Assembly (NCBI GenBank): GCA_013519935.1
Contig: JACDUA010000037.1
Location: 1-41,910 of the forward strand
DNA from: Ectothiorhodospiraceae bacterium WFHF3C12
GTDB taxonomy: Bacteria; Pseudomonadota; Gammaproteobacteria; Nitrococcales; Nitrococcaceae
Direction: 5' to 3'
DNA: 41,910 nt
How positions within the stretch are numbered: position 1 is the first letter of the stretch; each line of letters opens with the position of its first letter. Under the pieces are notes generated by a model that had not been told where the DNA came from, did no database searches, and saw only the letters and a program-made list of their open reading frames with translations. Shown here piece after piece: positions 36,401 through 41,910 of the stretch. The position numbers and the translations under genes are program-made.

Positions 36401-36667
36401 CTTGGAGCGGTCCCTGGCCAGCTCCTCGATGGCCTTCTCAAGCGCTCCCTGCGGCAAGCCGGGATTCAGCTTCGCCAGCGCTGCCTTCAGCCTGGGCACC
36501 AGCACTACGTCCTGTTGGGTCTGCCGTCCCTCGCTGGATATATCGCCGGTCCACTCTCCATAGAGGTTGCCGGTCTCCCAGCCGAGCGATCCGAAGAGCT
36601 CGATGGCGGGCTGTTCCACCAGGGCGTCTTCGGAGTACTCCTGACCGGGAGACGGCGGCGGCGTCAT
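33446..36667 (-). CDS. hsdR: type I restriction enzyme HsdR subunit
   Basis: This 1073-residue motor/endonuclease subunit is full length. The nuclease motif is D154 ... E168-L-K170 (LLFVELK); the helicase motifs are Walker A TQGSGKS (308-314), DEAH (410-413), GFTGTPL and QTIARANRR. The C-terminal helical assembly domain is present. It translocates and cuts unmodified DNA when docked on an M2S core. Its ATG overlaps the hsdS stop by 4 nt (ATGA). No active hsdM is in the window, so its partner is missing or supplied elsewhere. It is convergent with the HsdM-like gene (183 bp apart). Confidence 0.93.
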   Translation of the reverse strand: MTPPPSPGQEYSEDALVEQPAIELFGSLGWETGNLYGEWTGDISSEGRQTQQDVVLVPRLKAALAKLNPGLPQGALEKAIEELARDRSKLLPVNANLEVYQLLRNGVKVEVMDERGRAAPETVRIIDWQEPAANDFFLASQFWVKGELYTRRTDLVGFVNGIPLLFVELKASQKTLKAAYDGNLTDYRSVIPQLFTYNGLLMLSNGSQTVVGSTFAPWEHLFEWKRINDEGEVGAVSLETAIRGIGAPERLLDIVENFTVFEDAAGGRIKKIAKNHQYLGVNRAITELQRIKDRPKGEAGRLGVFWHTQGSGKSSSMVFFTQKIHRKIPGNWTFVIVTDRQELDEQIYKTFAATGAVTEVEAHADSGAHLKQLLAEDHRYVFTLIQKFGTKAGETYPKLSDRQDIIVITDEAHRSQYDTLAMNMRTALPNAAFLGFTGTPLMAGEEKTKEVFGDYVSVYDFGQSIADGATVPLYYENRIPELQLINENLNDDLARLLEDAELDVDQERKVEQVFAREYHLITRDDRLEAIAEDLVRHFVGRGYQGKAMMICIDKATAARMYDKVQAHWKDYLADLKTELAKAPEDQREELEHKIKVMTETDMAVVVSQSQNEVKELADKGLDIIPHRKRMVEEDLDEKFKDPSDPLRLVFVCAMWITGFDVPSCSTIYLDKPMKNHTLMQTIARANRRHPGKEAGLIVDYAGVFRKLQEALAIYGGASTRNGEDPPPYGGSKQPDGSSPIQQKTELVEYLKHLLAEAIRFLTERQIDADAIKAAEGFQKVALLDTARENLPEDEETKKAFLNLARAIARIYRAILPDAAANELAPNAVLISVLAQKIKALEPEVDISQVMRDVDELLDRSVAPVPYVIKDEDDEPLFDLSQIDFEKLKAKFAQGKKRTEIERLRALLNRKLEAMVVANPTRSDFMEKFQKLIERYNAGSLNIERFFQELLDFTHELQAEDRRSIREGLSEEELALYDIVTKPAPEMTDKEVAQVKAMCRELLETLKREKLVLDWRKKERARGDVRRTLEVIFDKGLPESFDETLYEAKCDAAYQHIFSSYYGAGRSVYESARA

Positions 36668-37779
36668 GCTGCCTCCGTCTCCTCTTCATTAGGCAGAGGG
36701 ATGTCTGAGACGTCGATTTCGCCGGAGACCAGCTTGGGGAGCAGCAGGTCGCGTTGGGTGCGGAGGTTGGTATTCTTTTCCGCGAGCACACGTATGTGCC
36801 GGAAGCACGGACCGGCGAACTCTTGGAATCGCCTTAATGTTTCGTCGTCAGGCTGAACCACAGGAAATTCCTTTATGCTCTCCACACGAATCCGCTGCCG
36901 ACCTGTTGCTCCGGACATGCTCTTTATTGCTACGTCACGAAACCGTTCCGACCGAGCCAATAGATACACCATCTCGGGACACAATGTCTGGGATCGGAGA
37001 ACGATGAACTCAGTCGAGCCGCACGCGGTGGGCTGGTCATCAGGCAGAAAATCTACGAAGCCTGTCTTGCCATTCTCAAGACAGGGAGTTATCCGCGCGA
37101 CCAAGGTATCCCCATTTTGGAATTTCGCTCCGCTATTACCGGCCTTCCGCTCAGTACCAACTATCGTCATGCTTGATTCGGACAGTGCCCCCATCGGAAT
37201 AAACAGTTTCTCCCCGTCCTTCGGTACCCTTGTCCTAGGGTTAAGTGCTACGACTTCTTCCAATCGCCGGCAACGCCAACCGTCAGGAATCCTCCCAAGC
37301 TCGCTCTCTTTGAAGCCTGCCCCTTCATGTCCCGGAAACCGAAACTGCACGAACCACTCCTCGTACAGCCGGCGGGCCATCTCCTCCAGAATGGCGATGC
37401 GGCGCGTGTTGTTCTCGATGAGGTCGTCGTACGCCGAAAGAATCGAGGCGATACGGTGCTGCGTCGCAAGTGGCGGAAGCAGGACACGCAACTTTTTGGC
37501 GTCGGGAACACGCATATGCTCCACAGTTGCGCCTGACCCGAACGCCTTGATCTGCGACTGAAGGTAGTCTGATTGAAAAGCGTAGAGGAGAAATCGATTA
37601 TCTGCCTTGGCAGGGTCCACTCTATAGGAAACGAGCCGCTGGCCCAGGAACACATTGTCATCTGTCCGGAGCATCCCTACCTCTCCAAGCGGCGCTTCTC
37701 TCGTTAAAATGATGTCTCCCTTACGTGGGACCTGTCGGCGCGTCCATTTTTGGTAGGTAGACTGCTCTACATACTTCAC
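36664..37779 (-). pseudogene. hsdS: type I specificity subunit hsdS, N-terminally truncated
   Basis: From GTG 37779 the frame gives 371 residues: the second half of TRD1 (WTRRQVPRKGDIILTREAPL, then RVPDAKKLRVLLPPLATQ), the central conserved helices (IENNTRRIAILEEMARRLYE), a full TRD2 and the C-terminal helix (TNLRTQRDLLLPKLVSGEID). Similarity extends upstream in frame (IRDGWVNLSGVKYVEQ) to about 37815 but then meets unrelated sequence and a stop without a start codon. The first half of TRD1 and the hsdM gene that should precede it are gone. It may give a half-functional protein but is best called truncated. Confidence 0.78.
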
Positions 37780-38051
37780 GCCGCTGAGGTTGACCCAACC
37801 ATCACGGATGTGTGGAAAATTCGTTAACCGTGAGAACAGTGCACAGCGTGAGAATGGCTCAACGACAGGCTTCAGACGACCAATGACCCAGCCTGCGAGG
37901 TCTCATCAAGTCATTGGCAAATGCCCGGAGCCCGTGCGGGGTCATGCCGCGCGGGCGCTAGCGTCAGCGCGCCTCACGGCCTTCCGCGGCGGCAAGGAAC
38001 GGCGAAGAGCGGACGCTGCTGGCGGTCCCTCGACTGTCTGCCTTGAACGTA
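37780..38051. other. junction region, no intact gene
   Basis: The first about 35 bp still encode the interrupted hsdS frame. The rest (to 38051) is GC-rich sequence with no recognisable gene and no hsdM remnant. It marks the break point between the type I locus and the small-gene array to the right. Confidence 0.45.
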
Positions 38052-38134
38052 GCAAATAGCGCTCCGTCCGAGTCGCGGCTTCCTCTTGAGCGCACTTGAC
38101 GCATTCGCCGTCGGACTACGAGCGCTTGTTATGC
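38052..38134 (-). repeat. attC-like inverted repeat after the HEPN-like gene
   Basis: On the minus strand GCATAAC (containing the TAA stop of the upstream gene) opens an arm AAGCGCTCGTAGTCCGAC (38127-38110). This pairs imperfectly with TCGGACGGAGCGCT (38071-38058). Integron attC sites start with an RYYYAAC box, often overlapping the gene's stop codon, and close with GTTRRRY. The closing box here is degenerate. Confidence 0.35.
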
Positions 38135-38767
38135 GCGCCCTTTGAATTCATCTTCCGTCATACCTATGACGTTTTCTCCCTCTCCCAGCGCCCAGAGAAG
38201 AGAAACAGCCTTCCCAAATGAGTCTGCAAGGTCTGGTTGGCTTCCACCACGGAGATCCATAATATACTGTTCGAAGTGTCGTAAAACACCCTCATACATT
38301 CGTTTCGGATTGACGACTATAGAGGCAGCTGGCGCCTTTACATCAAGCGAGCCATCCGGATTCCTTGGGTACGTGACATAGAACGCATGCGCTCCCTCTC
38401 GGCTAAAATTGACGCGCGGCGAGAGCATGCCCGTATGTGCGAGGCCGCAGCGGATGTGCTTGTAAATCTCCTTCGACACAAGCTCGTCACCTTCCGTGTT
38501 TGCATCGAAGCACTGCAAGAACCCTTTCACAAAGAATCGCCTGGATTTTCCTTCGCTATCTTCTCCGGTCAAATAAATGGCGATAGCTTCGAAGTACGAA
38601 GTCAATAAAGTCATCGCAGCGACGTCATTGCTATGGTCCAGAAGTGTTTTGGCCGGGCAGAATACGTATCCCCGCCAAGAATCTTCAAACACGTCGATAA
38701 GATCAGTAAAACTGGGATTCTCTAGTTTTGAGTGGTCGTATCGTGGACTGACGAAATGTTCCATCAC
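38129..38767 (-). CDS. HEPN-like hypothetical protein
   Basis: A 212-residue, mostly helical protein. It contains IYKHIRCGLAHTGM, in which R-CGLA-H fits the R-x4-H pattern of HEPN RNases, preceded by a helix-rich N-terminal half (LLTSYFEAIAIYL). HEPN proteins are common in toxin-antitoxin and abortive-infection systems. The family call rests on one motif and the helical make-up, so it is tentative. The gene is alone in its transcript direction, with attC-like sequence at its 3' end. Confidence 0.45.
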   Translation of the reverse strand: MMEHFVSPRYDHSKLENPSFTDLIDVFEDSWRGYVFCPAKTLLDHSNDVAAMTLLTSYFEAIAIYLTGEDSEGKSRRFFVKGFLQCFDANTEGDELVSKEIYKHIRCGLAHTGMLSPRVNFSREGAHAFYVTYPRNPDGSLDVKAPAASIVVNPKRMYEGVLRHFEQYIMDLRGGSQPDLADSFGKAVSLLWALGEGENVIGMTEDEFKGRA

Positions 38768-39051
38768 TACTCCGACTTCAGCGCCAAACGCTTGTGTTCA
38801 GGGGTATCTGGGCCGCGCAGCCCACGAGGACAGACCGCTGCCGTCCTCATCGGCTCGTCTTCTGGCCTTATCCCCAAGAAGCATAGTCGAGGCATCGAAT
38901 GAGCGCGCTGAGTAGTACTAGGTATTAGCCGAGGTGCGGTTCGGTGCGCAAAAGCTGCCATTGTCCTTCTGGTGGGCGAGCGACCGGTATGGTGCTGCCT
39001 TTGCGCGCTCGGCATCGGTCGGGCGTACGTATCGACGACCAATTTATTCTG

Positions 39052-39675
39052 CTAACCTGCCAGCGCTCGCATGGCCTGTGCGTCAATCCGCTCACCAATA
39101 GCTCCCACCAACTCAACGCAGTTCCGTGCTTGCCCACGATGAACCCTGACGGTTCGGCCTTGATGCACAATCTGATGCCGTTTCTCGGTCCAGTCGTCGA
39201 GACTGTCCGCCGCGCGAGGATACCCGGATGCTCCCAGAGCACTCCAAAGGTCTTGTGCGTTGCCTCCTAGGCGTTCCATGGTTCTAGAGACTGCCTTCTT
39301 GCCATGATTGCTGACGCGATTATGGAGATGGTCGGCGACGGCATCCTGAACGCGACGAACTCGATCATTCGGATCCGGCACCAATGACAGCTCCAAGGAG
39401 AGCGTAGGCACCTCTCCTTGCACTCGTCTCAGAATCTCTCGAACTTCCGCCTCCGGCAGTTCTCGCTGCAACAAGGCAACGATGACCTCAGCAGACACAT
39501 CGGACAAATAAGCGTCCAATGCTCCAACCGCAAACACAACCGCTGCCCTCGGTAACTCACGAACGGGGTTGATTGGGGCGCCTTGGGCGCCGCCATGTAC
39601 CGATTCATGAAGATCCAGAAAATACGCAGCTCTCTGTACATTTACATCAAAGGTGGCCTTAGTTTCCGTGGTCAT
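39052..39675 (-). CDS. second HEPN-like hypothetical protein
   Basis: A 207-residue helical protein with an N-terminal LPRAAVVFAVGALDAYLSDV segment and a C-terminal WTEKRHQIVHQGRTVRVH, where R-HQIV-H again fits R-x4-H. This arrangement is seen in RiboL-PSP-type HEPN proteins. A role as an RNase effector in defence is an inference. It is flanked by about 250-280 bp of non-coding DNA on each side (38768-39051 and 39676-39923), in which nothing else was identified. Confidence 0.45.
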   Translation of the reverse strand: MTTETKATFDVNVQRAAYFLDLHESVHGGAQGAPINPVRELPRAAVVFAVGALDAYLSDVSAEVIVALLQRELPEAEVREILRRVQGEVPTLSLELSLVPDPNDRVRRVQDAVADHLHNRVSNHGKKAVSRTMERLGGNAQDLWSALGASGYPRAADSLDDWTEKRHQIVHQGRTVRVHRGQARNCVELVGAIGERIDAQAMRALAG

Positions 39676-39923
39676 ACCATCCCAATCCGATTAATTATGA
39701 AGCTCAGCTGCCAAACATGCGCGCGGCAGCCGGGGCCAGTTCTAACATTCCAGCATTATGTGCGCGACCGATCGCTTCAGCCCCTGGGTCGACCCATGCC
39801 GCTTGCACGCGGAAGCCTAGCGCGGCGACGTTCGGCCAAAAGCGGCCACCGGCTACCTGAAGCCGTGATCTGTCCCTGTCATTTCAAGAGCACGCAGCTG
39901 TTGGCGTCCACTTGACCGACTGG

Positions 39924-40400
39924 TTAGTGACCTCCAATAGTCGCATGATAATAGATCTGTTCCGCTGCTCGACGATGGACCTCGAAAGAAGGGAAAAAGT
40001 GAATTTCGTTCTGAAACTCCGGCCACTGTCCCGAGTTTTTTCGGCACAGAAAGGCCACTTCGGCTTCAATCGTCTCAAGCTCACGAATGGCAACGTAGTC
40101 GCCATTACTTGAGGCAGTCCAGATCGTTAGACCAAGCACCTGGGCGAGATGCTTCCATTTGTACCCATAGTAGCCGCCTTTGCCATTAGCTTTAAAGCCA
40201 TAGTTGAGCCTAGAAGCCATAGGCTGCTGGGCAATACCTACATAGAGGAGCTGTCTATTGGCGGACAAAGTGTACAGTTTTGCTACTCCTCGCGTCGAAG
40301 CTGGGCGCGAGAACTTCTTCACGTTGTCTCGCCCGGATATAGCGTATCTCCCGTCCGCCAATAGCCAAAGTTTATATTCTTGAGGAGCGTTCAATCGCAT
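39924..40400 (-). CDS. GIY-YIG-like nuclease domain protein
   Basis: A 158-residue protein. The segment KLYTLSANRQLLYVGIAQQP corresponds to the GIY...YVG core, followed by an arginine (SRLNYGFKANGKGGYYGYKW) and a later helix with a candidate catalytic glutamate (RELETIEAEVAFL). The GIY is present only as a weak LYT form, so activity is not certain. The start codon lies about 9 nt after the attC-like element at 40409-40472, and the TAA stop falls in CACTAAC, both typical of integron cassette genes. Confidence 0.55.
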   Translation of the reverse strand: MRLNAPQEYKLWLLADGRYAISGRDNVKKFSRPASTRGVAKLYTLSANRQLLYVGIAQQPMASRLNYGFKANGKGGYYGYKWKHLAQVLGLTIWTASSNGDYVAIRELETIEAEVAFLCRKNSGQWPEFQNEIHFFPSFEVHRRAAEQIYYHATIGGH

Positions 40401-40408
40401 CTCTCGTT

Positions 40409-40472
40409 CGCCAACGCTCCGACTCAGCGGCGGGTCACGCAGCGCACCGTCCGCTGCAACCGGTTGTTGGGT
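40409..40472 (-). repeat. attC-like site between two small genes
   Basis: On the minus strand the element opens with ACCCAAC (fits RYYYAAC) 26 bp after one stop codon and closes with GTTGGCG (near GTTRRRY) about 9 bp before the next start codon. The CCAAC/GTTGG outer arms and the inner arms containing CAGCGG/CCGCTG, separated by unpaired spacers, match attC architecture at 64 bp. Identification is by eye. Confidence 0.45.
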
Positions 40473-40497
40473 TGCCCTCGTGTTTGCCGCGCTAATA

Positions 40498-41283
40498 TCA
40501 TTTATTCTCTCTCCTCTTTTGCCGAGGCGGCCCTTGCTTCACGTGCACCAGTACGCGAAATCTCGGCAGGCGGTACCGCTCGTTATCGTTAACCAGATCT
40601 TCAGGGAGCTGCTTCGATGCAGCGGCTTGAATCTCGGGCGGACACTCGAAAAACGCCAATTCAACTACTCCGCGAGTGTGCTTGGCAACGAGCGCCAAGT
40701 ACTCATAGTTTGCGCCTGCCTGCATCGGTTCAGGTGGACTTATATCTTTGAGTCTTTCGGACGTACACGCAGCTCGAAGCCGAGAGTATATCTCAGGGTA
40801 ATCTCCACCGGTCCCGCCCAGGACGATCAAAACGCCGCCTGGCGTTAGCGAACGTCCTAGGCGGCGCAGCTCGGTTTCGAATAGCTCCGTCATGCTCGTG
40901 CTGGTCAAGAAGTTCGACAGAAGAACGAGGTCATAGGCCGACGGCTGCTCGACACCTTCAGCGTACGCGCTCTCTCGAGCCTGTGAATCAGAGATCCACT
41001 CATCCGCCTGATCGAACTCGTCAATGATCTCATCCGCCTTCAGCTTGACACTGAGATGGTGGCGCCTGCGTATGTCGAGGCCATCGAAGGAGTGGAGGCT
41101 GCGACCAAACACCAAGGGTCCTTCACCGACCGCACCGCCGCGCACGCTGATCAGATGCTCAGACAGGTGATGAAGGAACCGGTCCCATGCTGGGCCCCGA
41201 TCGAGCGCATCTAGGATCGAAACGGGGCTGAGTTCGATGCGGCCTCGTCCAGGCCAGCGGACGAGGTCCGCATAGAATGTCAA
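40498..41283 (-). pseudogene. SAM-dependent methyltransferase-like protein, 5' end cut by IS21
   Basis: The frame encodes YDLVLLSNFLTSTSM followed by LTPGGVLIVLGGTGG, the post-motif-III part of a class I methyltransferase, then a mixed C-terminal segment. The SAM-binding loop that should precede it is not clear. The only available start is a TTG at 41283, inside the terminal repeat of the IS21 element (end at 41279), so the gene's real N-terminus was removed by the insertion. It is called a truncated gene; internal starts could still give a shorter product. Confidence 0.5.
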
Positions 41284-41330
41284 CGGTCATCCAAATTTCC
41301 CCAGTTTTGGTCATTGAAAATTCCCCACCT
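41279..41330 (-). repeat. IS21-family terminal repeat region
   Basis: Starting with TGTCAACG at 41279, the block GGTCATCCAAATTTCCCCA is followed by GGTCATTGAAAATTCCCCA. Such tandem GGTCAT...CCCCA blocks are the multiple transposase-binding sites at IS21 ends. The istB stop codon (TGA) lies inside the second block. Confidence 0.8.
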
Positions 41331-41910
41331 GCTGGGTTTCGGTGATGGGTTCCTCGGGCCGGACGAGACCGGCGCGGAGCTTGTCCTTGAGTCGGTATGA
41401 GTTACCTCGGATGTTGAGGGTGACGGCGTGGTGGAGGACGCGGTCGAGGATGGCGGTGGCGATGACCCGGTCGCCAAAGACCTCGCCCCAGGCACCGAAG
41501 CTCTGGTTGGAGGTGAGGATCATCGGGCCCTTCTCGTAGCGCCGGGAGATGAGCTGGAAGAACAGGTTCACCCCCTGGCGATCGATGGGCAGGTAGCCGA
41601 TCTCGTCGATGATCAGCAGCCGCGGGACGGTGTAGGTCTTGAGCTTCTCCTCGAGCTTGCCCTCGTGCAGCGCCTTGGTCAGCGTGGCGATCATGGCCGC
41701 GGCGGTGGTGAACAGCACGCGGTAGCCGTGGCCGATCGCCTCCAGGCCCAGGCCGACGGCGAGGTGGGTTTTGCCCACCCCGGGCGGGCCGAGGATGATC
41801 ACGTTCTCGCCGTGCTCGATGAAGTGGCAGGCGGCCAGCGCCGTGAGCTGCTTCTTGTCGAGCGAGGGCTGGTAGGCGTAGTCGAAGGCGGCCAGGCCCT
41901 TGACGAAGGG
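41311..41910 (-). CDS. istB: IS21-family helper ATPase IstB (partial)
   Basis: The frame is open from the window edge to the stop at 41311, about 199 residues. It has the N-terminal PFVKGLAAFDYAYQPSLDKK segment, Walker A GPPGVGKTH, Walker B LLIIDEIGYLPID and SNQSFGAWGEVFGD, all diagnostic of IstB. IstB is the AAA+ protein that selects target DNA for the IstA transposase. The istA gene and the N-terminus lie beyond the window. The sequence is clean and undecayed, suggesting a recent insertion. Confidence 0.93.
   Translation of the reverse strand, partial: PFVKGLAAFDYAYQPSLDKKQLTALAACHFIEHGENVIILGPPGVGKTHLAVGLGLEAIGHGYRVLFTTAAAMIATLTKALHEGKLEEKLKTYTVPRLLIIDEIGYLPIDRQGVNLFFQLISRRYEKGPMILTSNQSFGAWGEVFGDRVIATAILDRVLHHAVTLNIRGNSYRLKDKLRAGLVRPEEPITETQQVGNFQ

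Larger units (their letters stand above)
41279..41910 (-). mobile_element. IS21-family insertion sequence (partial, right end)
   Basis: Contains the istB gene and one terminal repeat region; the element continues past the window edge. Its insertion truncates the methyltransferase-like gene at 40498. Confidence 0.85.

Noticed and set aside
37780-38051. Remnant hsdM upstream of hsdS
   Set aside because: No HsdM motif could be found in any frame.

Overview
The window looks like accessory DNA from a GC-rich proteobacterium, probably a gammaproteobacterium. That is inferred from gene content (liv ABC transporter with an FCD-type GntR regulator, bacteriophytochrome, many c-di-GMP enzymes) and not from any phylogenetic marker. 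No rRNA, tRNA or CRISPR array was seen.

Layout. (1) 1-3652: the end of a branched-chain amino acid or amide type ABC transporter operon (livM partial, livH, livK, minus strand) and a divergent GntR/FCD regulator, with two inverted repeats in the shared promoter region. (2) 3653-4386 and 20470-21846: two direct copies of an Xre/MbcA/ParS-type antitoxin gene plus a small downstream ORF. The first copy is decayed, the second is intact but has no toxin. (3) Between them, 4387-20469, lies a dense signalling block: an EAL protein with a degenerate GGDEF domain, a heme oxygenase/bacteriophytochrome-GGDEF operon, a pseudogene of the EAL family, a double-domain KaiC-like ATPase overlapping a receiver-like/GAF/GGDEF/EAL protein, a chemoreceptor, a second EAL paralogue and a membrane GGEEF cyclase. 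(4) 21893-25062: a DEDD-type exonuclease, a HEAT-repeat protein and three small unknown genes. (5) 25238-31116: a Tn7-like transposition module on the minus strand (tnsA, tnsB, tnsC, long tniQ/tnsD). Just upstream of tnsA are the operon promoter and a candidate transposon end with repeated TnsB-type sites and a terminal TGT.

(6) Directly outside that end, on the plus strand, is a two-gene unit: a half-length HsdS-like specificity protein translationally coupled to an HsdM-like protein whose SAM-binding and catalytic motifs are both destroyed. Convergent to it is a full-length hsdR with an N-terminally truncated hsdS and no hsdM. (7) 38052-41283: four small same-strand genes (two HEPN-like, one GIY-YIG-like, one methyltransferase-like), with attC-like inverted repeats at two positions, suggesting a decayed integron cassette array with defence-type content. 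(8) 41279-41910: the end of an IS21-family element with istB, which cuts the methyltransferase-like gene.

The most unusual feature is the junction at about 31.1 kb, where a Tn7-like right end meets a methylation-dead type I M/S pair. It may be a new kind of attachment site, a DNA-binding complex linked to transposition or defence, or a chance insertion; the sequence alone does not decide. The second notable feature is the co-clustering of phytochrome, KaiC-like ATPase, chemoreceptor and at least five c-di-GMP proteins.
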